A stretch of DNA of 64,000 bases, from positions 32,893,820 to 32,957,819 of the forward strand of contig OX243824.1 of assembly GCA_945859605.1 (NCBI GenBank). Reading direction: 5' to 3'. A program made the translations under genes and the position numbers. Within the stretch, counting starts at the first letter, position 1; each line of letters starts with the position of its first letter. Origin of the DNA: Lumbricus rubellus (taxonomy: Eukaryota; Annelida; Clitellata; Crassiclitellata; Lumbricidae). A model generated the notes under the pieces. It was not told the origin of the DNA. It worked only from the letters and a program-made list of their open reading frames with translations, and searched no databases. This document shows, piece after piece, positions 48,732-59,704 of this stretch.

Positions 48732-49261
48732 TAGGCTACAATACACAGCACTGATGTATTATAGGCTATTGGAGAGCACGAATTTAGATACTGATCTGCC
48801 GCTGTGAAGGCGACTTGAGACTGGGAGAAAGCTGTTTTGAAAGGAAAGACCTTGACCGGTTCATGTGAACAAGTTGCAGCTGCGTCTTCATTCTGACGGC
48901 TGTTCAAGTGCAGACTGCTTCGGTGAAGCACGTGGTTCTATTTTCCCCATACACCACTTGATTGCGTCTAAACATTATTGTGTTGCTACATGTATGTCGT
49001 TATAAAGACAGTAACACTGGCTAGCCTACATTTCGCTACAGTATGTTTTAGTAGACTGCTTTGGTGTGCTTCTGTCTTCCAAATCGCTTAGATAGACCAC
49101 TGTGCTGCATTATTTTGATAAAGTTTGGCAATGCACGCGTGACCGCTGTCGCCATATTAATTAACAATCTTGCGTGACACCTGCGCCTTCCGGTGCGCAA
49201 ATAGGCCTACCCGAATCCCAAGCCGTATAGCAACGTAAAATTATTAAAAACATGTTTTGGT
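48732..49261. other. no gene recognised
   Basis: No frame with resemblance to a family. Contains one TAGGCCTA at about 49202. Confidence 0.4.
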
Positions 49262-49560
49262 CATCTTTTCATCGCTCATCCAACTTCTAATTCTACTATA
49301 TCACAGTTCCGTTATTCATCCAACTTCTACTTCAACTAAAAATATTTTTATCGTTCATACAGCCTCTAGTTTTACGGTTACAATTTAGCATAAACCCATG
49401 AATTCGTCGCTCATCCAGCTTCTACTTCTGTTAATTAATATGCTCATCCAGCTTCTAATGATACTGCAATACGTCAGCAGTAATATCATGCTTTCATCTT
49501 TCATCCAACTTCCAGTTTGCAGAAATAAAATATCTCTGAAGTGCTATACGGCTTGGGATT
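49262..49560. repeat. inner-type array, CATCCAACTTCTA variant
   Basis: Six to seven units of CTCATCCAACTTCTAATTYTA spaced 35-55 bp apart. They are related to the inner array of the foldback elements but without 15-bp ends. A second copy at 56430-56645 ends with the same GAAGTGCT-GTA-type stretch, so this is a distinct subfamily. Confidence 0.55.
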
Positions 49561-50118
49561 CGGGTATATGCTTCCGGTGCTTCCACTTACGGCTGCGATC
49601 TGCGACTAACATTGTAATAGGCGCGCCAGTCGCGTCTATGCGAAAGTATGTAGGCGTTTACAAGGGGAAAAGCATATAGACCTAGGCAGCAGCTGCTAGG
49701 CTTACTTCACTCTGGATTTCACGCATAATTATTGTAAAAAGTCATTTGTCTATACTGATCGTTATAGCACGATTTTCGATGCTGAAATGCGCTTAATAAT
49801 TTTATTATAATTATTTTGATGGCCTTTAGGCCTACCTATAATTTCTGAGATGATCAGATGTTCGCGAAAAGATATGCTGTGCAAAAACCTCATTATTTTT
49901 TCTTGCGTCTATATAATGGCAATTAAGACGAAAGGAGGCTATAATAAACAACGTAAAAACCTTCGGTTGTTGAAAATTAATATCCCCCGCGCCAACAGTG
50001 TAAAGCCCATAGAAATTGGTCGTCTAAAATTACAATAATATAAATTTATTCGAAAATTTATATTGCGCCCCATGAGAAAAAACTACTCTAGTATAATCTG
50101 TAATAATAATATTATTAT
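49561..50118. other. no gene recognised
   Basis: AT-rich; nothing supported. Confidence 0.35.
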
Positions 50119-50870
50119 CGTCGCCTCAGAATTATCTTGTCGTATGTCCACTTTTGTGAATTCCGAGAAAAACGAGGTAGAAGTTTCGCAACTTTGGACG
50201 CAAAAAAATATCCAGTGAAATAAAACTTCAAGCAAAGACGTCATAATTATTAAAGCATCGACATTAGGACCTAATTAAAGAATGTTGCACAAAAATTAAA
50301 CTGAAACTTAGAATGTTTTTTGTGAAATTTTGAAAAATGTTGTATAAAATGGATTTAAATCAATTGCAAGTCATCCCGTGAGAAAATTTTAAAAAAATAT
50401 GAAATAATAAAAGAAAGCAATACCCAATCAATTGCGACTTTGTTCGTTTCAATTTTCGCAAGTTTAATACCCTATTTTAATAAAAAAAAGAACGTTTTTA
50501 TTATCTGGACATACGACACTATGATACAACGAAGTGGGCAGTGTATTGATGTCGTATCTCCTTATCGTCCAATCAGCGACGAGCTTTCTCTGGACATAGG
50601 CCTACGACAATGCACTTTTAAACCATGAATGCGGTACTGGAGATACGACAAAAAATTACTTAATAAATAGGAGATACGTACGACAACATTTATGCTGAAA
50701 TTGGACATAGGCCTACAACAAGTAGTTTTCGTTAAATATCTTTAAAACGACTTGTCGTATCTTCTAACGGTTAACAGTGAAGAAAGATAAACAATACTTT
50801 GCTACAAAACAATAAGTCTTAGCTCGATTTTGAAAAAAAGGACATACAACAAGATAATTCTGAGGCGACG
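50119..50870. mobile_element. 752-bp inverted-repeat element with TTAT flanks
   Basis: Terminal inverted repeats of 31 bp with one mismatch begin CGTCGCCTCAGAATTATC and end in its complement. The flanks are TTAT on both sides (50115-50118 and 50871-50874). The interior repeats GTCGTATCTCC, GGACATACGAC and GGACATAGGCCTAC in both orientations, like subterminal transposase sites. No coding frame. Superfamily unknown. Confidence 0.75.
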
Positions 50871-52554
50871 TTATGCCAACAGAATTTCTGTCGACGTCTG
50901 TTTCATAAGCTGTCGTTAAACTTAGGATCCATCTAGGCCTAACATACCTAAAAAATTCCATCGAACACCTATAGGCTGATACATGTAGGAATAGCGCGAA
51001 AAATTTTCCTGTCCATCGTGTAAGGTGTCATTCTCCTCGTTCTCTTAATATAATGAAACTGAAATAAGAGATGCATTGTAAGATCAAAATCTCAGTCATA
51101 CAGCCGAGGTTTTAAACGTTATTTTCATTTTTTAGAATTGAGAATACTAATCTTCATTCTCTCTCCATTAATTCAGAAAACTGCAAAAATAAAAGACTAT
51201 TCCATAGACTGACGTTCCATCGGTGTTCATTAATAATAATTATTGTTTACTAACAGATGTCATCGCCATCTGGTGAATATTGTGAAAATGACAGACCAGA
51301 AGTGATGATTTTCCTTCTGTAACTAAAATAGGCTACTAATTGCCGCAGAAGTTACATGGAGAAATGGCTTCGAGGCTATTATTTTTCCGATCAAAATATT
51401 GATAACAACCCCCGAAGTGGAATGATGGATGAAAATCTTCAGACCAAAACAAGAAGCTGGATGATTTTTCTAATTTTTTAGTGCAATCGATGCGATGATT
51501 GATGCAAATATAGTTTCCGATGGAGGTAATCTGAAACTGGGGGTAATTTTAAACTTTTACACCGGCTTCGGGAGATGAATAATGATCGGGTGCTACCAAG
51601 AGCAGTTAATCAGATGAGGAAAACGGTTGTAGCCTAAGTAGAATGATGAATACATACTAGGCTAATTACTTTTTCTTTATAGTTTTGATGTCTTATGTGA
51701 ATTTTTGTAGTGGCAGTTGTTCACCAGAGAGTACTGTTTTGCAGCTGGTCATAATTATCAAAGAATATAGGCCTACTTACTTACTTGCTTGTCAAATGCG
51801 CCAACGAGCCCATAGCCATCAGTTAAAATTTATGTCTTCTCTAATTTGTGTTTGTTTCAAATACATAGGCTAACTGTACAGTGTACACTTTAACCGCTTA
51901 ACTGTCAGCCGGATTGTTCAATAGAGGAATATTACAATTATTATAAAATGCCGAAATTACAATTCGTTGCATGTCAGCCTAAATCTAGTCCCTAGGTGTC
52001 AGCGGCATAGTTGTTCTTAAATCTCAATTATCTGCACAACCACTCAAAAAATTTCTATCACCGCCATTTTTCATAATATTAACAAAGAACATCACACAAT
52101 AAGCTGAGTCTCCAGTTCTCTAAGGTAGTCGGCATTCGTACTATTTCTTACGACGAATTTTTGACGATTTGTCGATGCTCGTTATCATGTTTCATTCTTA
52201 AATCATATCGCATCGCCTCTAATTTATTTGTACGTGGTTGTCGTTGCTTGTTCATTGCACTTGCAAAATCAGGTGAATTTTATTTTGCCAATTATAGTTG
52301 ACTTGAAATCGCCCGCCCTTTAGAGTGTTTTCCTAAAAATCAGTTAATTTCGGCGTTGATAATTTACCGGACAGAAAATTAATTTGATATTAAACCTGGT
52401 TCAATAATTGATGTGAGCGCGCCATCTGTCCATTGCTTTCCTAATTAACACAAGTGTGTAGTGGAATTGTAGCCTTACATTGGCAGTATTGCTGTTAATA
52501 CATCATTTATCGTAAAGCCGTGGTTTACGCTGCTTGGTTATTTTGATGTCGCAA
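50871..52554. other. no gene recognised
   Basis: AT-rich. A short inner-type motif pair (GATGGATGAAAATC, AGAAGCTGGATGATTTTTC) lies at 51423-51475. Frames here have no family resemblance. Confidence 0.4.
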
Positions 52555-53201
52555 TTTAACATGGATGCTGGTTTGATGAAAGTAATTGTTTTTCTTTAAA
52601 TGAAAGTTAGATTCTTATTGGTCTTCCTAAGGTCCGTCTATCTCCCATTCAATCCTTAATGCTTCTGCTCGATTTATTGATCACCTTCCTGAATACTCTC
52701 ATATATCATCGTTTGTGATCAACTTCCTCCCTGCCCGCATCCAATATAAAGTCCTTGCTCTGGTATTGAAGTCAAAACTGGGTCTCACTCCGAAATATCT
52801 CATGAATTTCATTCGTTCTCCTCTTTCTGCATCTTCTCATTGACCTTTTCATTCTCTGACTTGTTTGTTCCACGTGAAATAGAAGCTGGATTGATGAAAA
52901 AATGGTTTAGAAATGGAAGATGGATCAAGTTTTGTTTCAACCTGAAATAGAAGCTGGATGCATGTTAAGACACATGATGAAAATCGTCATTTCAGATTCT
53001 ATTTAAGCAAGAAAACCATTAGACTTTTTTCATAAACCCAGCTCATATTTCGTAAATAAAGAACTTTCATCCAGCTTCCATTTCTCAAGCGCTTTCTCAT
53101 TAATCCGGCTTCTATTTCGGTGGACCAGCTGTCGGTGGACCAGTTGTCCGTGGACCAGTTGTCCGTGGACGAGTTGTCGTTGGACGAGTTGTCGTGACAC
53201 C
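52555..53201. mobile_element. foldback-like element interrupted by a LINE fragment
   Basis: Inner units at 52560-52616 and 52872-53115 (GAAATAGAAGCTGGATTGATG; complement CATCCAGCTTCCATTTC) and a right outer array of 15-bp units GTGGACCAGTTGTCC at 53118-53201 ending GTCGTGACACC. The interruption at 52617-52868 is a CR1-like fragment. No left outer array found. Confidence 0.55.
52617..52868 (+). pseudogene. CR1/L2-like LINE fragment
   Basis: The frame reads LPKVRLSPIQSLNASARFI, then INFLPARIQYKVLALVLKS and LTPKYLMNFIRS. This is the IQN.AAR.I ... LPV..RI.YK... L.P.YL...L signature of CR1/L2-type RT C-termini. Confidence 0.72.
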
Positions 53202-53372
53202 ATTCGCGAGTGAGTGTGTTGTTGGTGAATACATGTTTGACTGACAGCTTGGCATGCCTGCTAATGGACTGCTGTACATTAAATTAGATGAAAATTGAGA
53301 TAATTAATGGAAATTGTGCTATTTAACCAATCAACTATTTCGGTTTGATTTATGATTTCATTTACCAGTTAA

Positions 53373-53491
53373 GATAAATTATTAAAAACAAAAATTTCAA
53401 CATTATTTATATTCAATTTTAAGTTAAACATATTGTATAACTTGAAATTGAATATTAATAATGTTGAAATTTTTGTTTTTAATAATTTATC
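53373..53491. repeat. AT-rich long hairpin, arms about 52 bp
   Basis: GATAAATTATTAAAAACAAA and onward pairs with the complement ending TTTTTAATAATTTATC at 53491. There are a few mismatches and a loop of about 12 bp. No flanking target duplication is obvious. It lies 280 bp before the zinc finger gene. Confidence 0.8.
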
Positions 53492-53773
53492 GGTTTTTTA
53501 TGATGCAGATATGGAAACTTGATGACTTGAAGCCGTTTTGAGCAAAAGGTCAAACTTACACTGTAAGGAGAATCTTCAAAGAACAGACATTAGAAGAACT
53601 TTAACTGTTGTCTAGAACTTCTAGAAGTTACTCATGGAAAGGAGGAGACCATTAAGAACATGATCCCACGTATAGGAAATCACGAACTGAACTATCACCG
53701 AGATAATCATTAATCACGTGAAAATGACAGTAGCCTCTTTTAAACCTACTCTGCCAAACATCGTTTCTTAATC

Positions 53774-54478
53774 ATGATGAACTCCGCCGTATACAAGCAT
53801 TTCCTCTGCGGGAACTTTCTCCTCGGTGGCATCCTGCCCGGCAGACAAGACATGAACTGCGTGATGCCAGAGGAAAAGCCGGTGAAGGAAAAGAAGCACA
53901 AGTGTCAACTGTGTCCGAAATCCTTTGGACAGATCGACCACCTTCGAAGGCACATGAGAACGCACACGTGCGAAAAGCCGTACCAGTGCCAGCTGTGCTA
54001 CAAGGAATTCGCGCAGGTCGACTACCTGAAGAAGCACGCACGAACGCATTCCGGCGAGAAACCGTACAAGTGTCAGTTCTGCCACAAGGCGTTCGTTCAG
54101 GCGGATCACGTGCGACGTCACATGAGAACGCACACCGGGGAGAAGCCGTACAAGTGTCAGATATGCTACAAGGAGTTTGCGCAGGTCGATTACGTCAAGA
54201 AGCACATACGAACGCACACCGGGGAGAAGCCGTACGAATGCCAGTGCTGCCACAAGGCATTTGCGCAGGTCGATCATCTACGCCGGCACATGAAGACGCA
54301 CACGGGGGAGAAGCCCTTCAAGTGCCAGGTGTGCTACAAAGATTTTGCGCTGGCCGATTACCTTAAGAAGCATACGCGCACCCACACTGGAGAGAAGCCG
54401 TACAAATGCCTCTGCTGCAGCAAGGCGTTTGCGCAGTCGGACCATCTCAAGAGACATATGAAGATGCATACCGGATGA
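53774..54478 (+). CDS. C2H2 zinc finger protein, seven fingers
   Basis: A single exon of 234 residues from ATGATG at 53774. A 41-residue N-terminus without a known effector domain is followed by seven contiguous C2H2 fingers (residues 42-233) with TGEKPY-type linkers; the first linker is TCEKPY. The fingers alternate. Fingers 1, 3, 5 and 7 have helix residues Q-x-D-H-x-x-R with HLRRH-like helices. Fingers 2, 4 and 6 have D-Y-x-x-K with YLKKH helices. This indicates growth by duplication of a two-finger unit. Likely a nuclear DNA-binding protein; the target is unknown. Higher GC than its surroundings. A 5' UTR exon could end upstream (an acceptor at 53506). It could be the terminal exon of a longer gene. 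Confidence 0.88.
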   Translation: MMNSAVYKHFLCGNFLLGGILPGRQDMNCVMPEEKPVKEKKHKCQLCPKSFGQIDHLRRHMRTHTCEKPYQCQLCYKEFAQVDYLKKHARTHSGEKPYKCQFCHKAFVQADHVRRHMRTHTGEKPYKCQICYKEFAQVDYVKKHIRTHTGEKPYECQCCHKAFAQVDHLRRHMKTHTGEKPFKCQVCYKDFALADYLKKHTRTHTGEKPYKCLCCSKAFAQSDHLKRHMKMHTG

Positions 54479-54627
54479 ATGGACATGAAGATATAATACT
54501 GTTGTCAAAAAATATTTGCAGCCTTCTTCGCGTAGAAATCTGTTTGACTGTGCAGTGGAAAGTACATTTGCAGAACTTGTTATCAGTTTAGTAAGTACTT
54601 CTGTGAGCAAGAATGAAATCCCAGGTT

Positions 54628-54725
54628 GGTGGTGGTGGACCACTGTGTCTTGAATTCAAGGTGGTGGACCACTGTGTCTTGAATTCAAGGTGGTGGACCA
54701 CTGTGTCTTGAATTCAAGGTGGTGG
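54628..54725 (+). repeat. 29-bp tandem repeat, three copies
   Basis: GGTGGTGGACCACTGTGTCT plus TGAATTCAA, three near-perfect copies just after the zinc finger gene, probably in its 3' UTR. The core GGTGGTGGACCACT can form a small hairpin. Confidence 0.92.
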
Positions 54726-55047
54726 AGTTCATGCGAAACTGCTTGTTAACTTCATCTCAGAGTAGACGTGGAAGCATGGACTACGATGAAATAGTTTGTA
54801 TTGTCATCATAATGAATCAAAGTTGGTCCAGTGAATTGACTGAAACTTAATCGGACTCACGTCTGGTGCGCTAGTAGGACTTTGAAAAATCTGGTCAACA
54901 CATTTTTAGATGCAGTTGGAGATATGAGAATTATAGGTTTACAGAGAACGCTGTATACCCTTCTACACAGTTGGATTTATGCATTCTGTTAAGTCCTTTG
55001 CTCCTTGGAATTATTCCAATAGCCGCTTCTGTTGTTTCCATCGACCT
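54726..55047. other. no gene recognised
   Basis: Likely 3' flank of the zinc finger gene; nothing supported. Confidence 0.35.
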
Positions 55048-55172
55048 GGATATATGATACACCGTGATAGACGGATATATGATACACCATGATAGACGGA
55101 TATATGATACACCGTGATAGACGGATACATGATACACCATGATAGACGGATATATGATACATCATGATGGAC
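55048..55172 (+). repeat. 25-bp tandem repeat, five copies
   Basis: GGATATATGATACACCGTGA plus TAGAC, five copies with a few substitutions (CCATGA, ACATGA). Confidence 0.92.
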
Positions 55173-55538
55173 CTACGCTATAAAGATCACGTTAACTAAA
55201 CTATCACGCGAACATCAATTGAAATGTCAAGCGAGCAGAACAGGCTGCATCCAATGACATAGCAATGTTTGTGAGCACTGCATCTGACTGAGTATATAGT
55301 TTCTGTTCAGGATGCTGTATCATAGCAAAGATGATTAGCATCGCCCTCCTTGTTTATCCACACTTGGGACTGGCACTGTATGATTACGAACAATGGTGGA
55401 ACTTAAACTATAGGTAAAAGCGTATGCAGTGACAGGAGCTGGACACTGATAGAAACAATAGGGACAAGATAGGACAATACGATGATTACCACTTGTAAGT
55501 CTAAATTTTTGTGGTGTGACTATGCTATCTGTCTATAT

Positions 55539-55846
55539 CAGCGGTTCCCAACCTGTGGCCCGTGGGCCAAAAGCAGCCTGCCAGGTCTTTACAATTCGCC
55601 ATCTTCTCTCAAAGAATTACAAGAAACATATGAAAAATGGACAATTTGGACAGGATAGGACACAATTATTTTCTATTGCAAATTATTTAATTTTGACGTT
55701 TATAAATAACATCAAAATAATATTCTTTTTTGAATCAATTAGAGCAATTTTATGTGCTTTTAGTTTAATTGAATTTGAGCCTTGTGGCCCTTTCAGTTTC
55801 AACTGAGAAAAGGTGGCCCTAAAGCCAAAAAGGTTGGGAACCACTG
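55539..55846. mobile_element. hAT-like MITE 4
   Basis: 308 bp, ends CAGCGGTTCCCAACC and GGTTGGGAACCACTG, exact 8-bp duplication GTCTATAT. The CAGNGGTTCCCAACC end is a widespread hAT signature in animals. Confidence 0.92.
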
Positions 55847-56429
55847 GTCTATATGAATTTAGGATTATAAGAGCTCTCTTAACTTTGAACAAATTATGGT
55901 CGTGATTTCATTATGTCCAATGGATTCTCTTGAAAGTTTGAGATTGAGACAACTTGCAACTCAAATGAGATCTAACCAAAGATTGACTTCATACAAAACA
56001 GGATTTGTTTTTAAATATATTCAGCAGCACCATGTTTACAGCTTTTACTGGCAAAGTGATTCATGTGTAGACTCTTCAGTTAGATGAAACTGTATGAAAC
56101 TAAAAACTATTTTCTTGTGCTACAAAAACCTACTGTGTAACATTGAGTGTTCTGAAGTTTATGATTGATCATATGAAACATAAGTAAGTTAGTAAGCTTA
56201 TTTTTTTATTAGCCAATTCCTAATTAATAGGACTTTGATGTACATACAGTCATACATTACATCTAATACACACTTTTAAAGGATATAAAATTATAACATC
56301 TTAGTGATTTTCCATATCAATTGCATAGTCTGTTGGGAGTGGTTTATGCCATCAGTATATGCCCAAATAGCAATACGTGCAGCATCATAGAATTATTTAA
56401 AACATAATATATTTTAGCATATTTTCATT
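55847..56429. other. no gene recognised
   Basis: AT-rich, nothing supported. Confidence 0.35.
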
Positions 56430-56645
56430 GGGCACTTATCCAGCTTCTAATATTGTAACTTATTTCCATCCCTCATCCATCTTCTCCTACTTTAATCATT
56501 TTGATCACTCATCAGGTTTCTAGTTTTACTGCAATTATTTAAATGTGCGGGTAGTATCGAGTCAATGGTTTCATCATTCATCCAACTTCTACGAGGTAGA
56601 AGTTTAACTGAAACATGATATTTACGAAGTGCTGTAGCCTACTTA
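56430..56645. repeat. inner-type array, second copy of CATCCAACTTCTA variant
   Basis: Units TATCCAGCTTCTAATAT, CTCATCCATCTTCTCC, TCATCCAACTTCTACG spaced 40-60 bp apart; end shared with 49262-49560 (ACGAAGTGCTGTA). Confidence 0.55.
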
Positions 56646-56877
56646 TTGGTATTTTTGTCTGTTTGTATGTGCACTTGTTATAGCACCCCTTCAAGCTTCC
56701 TATTCCCTACTATGCATGATTCTCATCGTGGACAAGAAATGCTGGAGTAGTAGCTAGGCTTGGTTGGATGTAGCATCTGGTGTGGGACGTTACCCAGGTT
56801 TTATCAATCTTGACAGCTTCTAAGATGCAAGTGTTGGCATTATGGCAGAGTTGTTCAAATGTTGGGGGAGTTACAGC

Positions 56878-56945
56878 AGGGGCGCCGTTAGGCGTACGCA
56901 CTTACGCAAGTGCGTACAGCGCGGAAAGGCTAAAAAAAGCGTCAC
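56878..56945. repeat. CAGGGGCGCCGTTAGGCG transposon end with hairpin
   Basis: CAGGGGCGCCGTTAGG is a typical hAT-like end. It is followed by a perfect palindrome GTACGCACTT-ACGC-AAGTGCGTAC. The matching right end was not found. Confidence 0.45.
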
Positions 56946-57089
56946 CACTTTTAACATCCACAATTACCTCTATGCGTATACCCAAAATGGAGCAAAAAGC
57001 TTATGCTGGTGATACCTCATAATCGCCAGTAGGCATATACGGTATATACATAGCCTACGTAGTCCTACATATATATATGTAATAAATAT

Positions 57090-58030
57090 ACATATAATAC
57101 TAGCTGTACCCGGCCACGCGTTGCTGTGGCAGAAAAGACCTTCCCCCTCTCCCCCTCCCTTCCTTCCCCCTCCCACTCCCCCTCCCCTCTCCCTTCCACC
57201 TCCCCCTCCCCTCCCTCTTCGTCCCGCTCCCTCCGCTCCTTTCTCACACCGTCCCTTACTGACAGCGGATAGAGCCCAAGAATGTTGAAAGGCCGCTTTC
57301 GTAATTGAAATTACTATATTGCGACTCACTTATGACGTCACGGCACGCGACCTCAATCATGTTTCGTCACTGTGTTTCGGGTCAAGACGATTCTGAAATT
57401 TTGCAAGCGTGCGGTTTGGTTGAATTTGCAAATGGCGGTCGAACGTATTGCAAAGTTCACTTTTTGTGGAAAATATTGCGTTTTTCGGGAAAAAATCTTA
57501 AGACACGGTGCTATTGGAATGGAAGGTTTTGGTAAATTTTCAAAACAATCGGTGCGTAACTTTCTGCGTGATTGTGCCATGAACTATTGGAAAGTTTCAT
57601 TTTTATTTATATTACTAGCTGAACCCGGCCACGCGTTGCTGTGGCTGAAAAGAGCCTCCCTCTCCCCTCCCCCTCCCCTTCCCCCTCCGCGATGGCGACG
57701 CGGATCACGCCATAAAACGCTTGAGCAAGAAGGCCGTAATGAAATGCGAAGGCCGTAATGAAATGCGCTAAAGAAATTTACCGAACAAACATGCCCGAAT
57801 TGGTATGCAAGGCTTATTGACGGGCGTAGGCTATGTGTTGAAAACGGCGGAATTTGCAAAGTTGCTTTTTTAGCTTAAAAGATTGCGCTTTTTCCCAAAA
57901 AGCATTCTGCAAACCCGGCCGTGTTGGAACTAAACGTTTTGGTGAAGTTTCGAAAGCAATCAATGAAGAAAGTTCGGAGATCTTTCATCAGGTGCCAAAC
58001 GCGGTTAGATTTTTATATATAGGCTATAGA
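57090..58030. repeat. two adjacent copies of a dispersed repeat
   Basis: TACTAGCTGTACCCGGCCAC (57102) and TACTAGCTGAACCCGGCCAC (57613) begin each copy, each followed by GCGTTGCTGTGGC and a CCCCTCCC-rich tract. Both copies continue with a TTTTGGTRAARTTTYRAAA region. Copy 1 has about 115 bp of polypyrimidine (57130-57245). Element class unknown. Confidence 0.6.
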
Positions 58031-59237
58031 TATATAAGCTCGTATCGATCGCTGTTCGCTTCATATTATTTTGTGCAAGTTGTATTGTGCGTATACAAAA
58101 AAATCCTAGTGTATTGTGCGTACAGAAAAAAATCCTGGCGGCGCCGCTGAGTTATTATAGTAGCCTACTCGGGTAGGTATAATTGCTTCGAGTCGATTTC
58201 TCACTTTCAGCGTGATAAACAAGAGTCTCGTGTGGACCTTGCAACATTTCATCTGTGCTGGAACCTTTATTAAATTAATAACAAAACAGTTAAGATTTTT
58301 ACAGTTTCAGCAGGGAGTCATTCTTCAGTCGAAGATATTAAATGTAAGGAAGATAATAAACAAAATTCCGATGAATTTTTGGCAGGTCGTAAGACAGGTC
58401 GGCTAAATATATAGGCCTAGGTCTATTGAAAGAAGCAGGTCATAACTTATGGGGCAACTTGTGGCAGCCCTGCCACTGAGGTGGGTAGCCACTCAAGAAA
58501 TACGTAGTTAATTTCGTGTAGCGATCGCCTTTCCATAGCCTAACTCAACTTTGCACTTAGTTATAAGCTTTAAATAGGTCTACTCCTTCGTCTCAAGTTA
58601 AATCCGAGTCGCTGCATGCATAAAAAAGCTGTTGTTAACAATTAAGTCATGCATAGGCCTACATGTGTCATTGCTTAGTGTAGAAGTCCATTGCTTTAGG
58701 CAATGTCTGAAGTTTGACCGTAGCCATTTGCGATACTTTCTACCGAAGTTAAGATTATGCTCGGATATATTGTGAATACTTTGGTCGCAGGCGTATTGCT
58801 TGTCTCTCTGGTGCCCAAGTTAAGTTAGTATTCGAAGACTGCATTAGATAATTTTGTTTTCTTACCTCTATAATTATGATTGTGTGAAAAGAATTCATTA
58901 GCTTAAAGTGGTGTATTAACACAGAATAACTGATAGCAAGCTAAACTTTAAGTTAATTCAGCATTATTTCAGTTAGATGCTGAATATTGGCTTACACGCT
59001 GTGAACGAGACTGCTTTAGCCGAGAACGCTTAAGGTGCAAATGGTGCATAATTTATTTATATTATTATTTATTTTTATTTAGCCTGTATATCCAAACTTT
59101 TGAATAAATATAGTTTGGTGGGTGTAACAACTACGTCGTTCATTGTTGGTCCCTTCGCCGACAACCTGGCATAGCTTCCATATTAGGCTATAATACACTG
59201 TAACGGTACAGCATATTACACTACATTTATTGTACTA
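58031..59237. other. no gene recognised
   Basis: AT-rich with two TAGGCCTA octamers; nothing supported. Confidence 0.35.
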
Positions 59238-59365
59238 CATGATTTTCGAGAAACGTCCATTCGACTTCAAGATCAGGAACTTCAATACTTGACTTACATG
59301 TAGGTAAGTCAAGACTATTGAAGTTCCTGAGCTTGAAGTCGAATGGACGTTTCTCGAAAATCATG
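59238..59365. repeat. near-perfect 60-bp-arm hairpin
   Basis: CATGATTTTCGAGAAACGTC onward pairs with the complement ending ACGTTTCTCGAAAATCATG. One mismatch and one 2-bp bulge over about 60 bp, with a loop of about 6-8 bp. It is not AT-rich in the arms. No terminal duplication obvious. Confidence 0.9.
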
Positions 59366-59519
59366 GCATCGTGAAACTTATCCAAAAGAGACTCCGTGAA
59401 GCAAATTAGTAGGCCTATTTGGTAATTAATTTTATTGTTTCATCGTTCTAAATTATTCTCCCATTGTAATTATTGCCTACACAGAAACTCGATTGCTGAG
59501 AAGAATTTCTGCGTAATTC

Positions 59520-59650
59520 GAGGTTGGATTGAAGAAACTATGCTTTCCTTAATGGAAGGTCTACAATAGAGTTCTTTCTTAACTAAAAACTGGATTGTTT
59601 AAAAGAATTCTTGCATACATAGAAGCTATGTCGACAAAAAGTAATTTTTT
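59520..59650. repeat. decayed inner-type units
   Basis: GAGGTTGGATTGAAGAAAC, AAAACTGGATTGTTTAAAAG and CATAGAAGCTATG spaced about 45 bp apart; degenerate foldback inner units without ends. Confidence 0.4.
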
Positions 59651-59704
59651 GCATGCCAAGTCATAATTTATTTAATTCAAATAATTGATCTACCTTACCA
59701 TTAA

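Noticed and set aside
57372..57758. 128-codon frame in the polypyrimidine repeat region
   Set aside because: Crosses the boundary of two copies of a dispersed repeat and includes its Pro-rich CCC tract.
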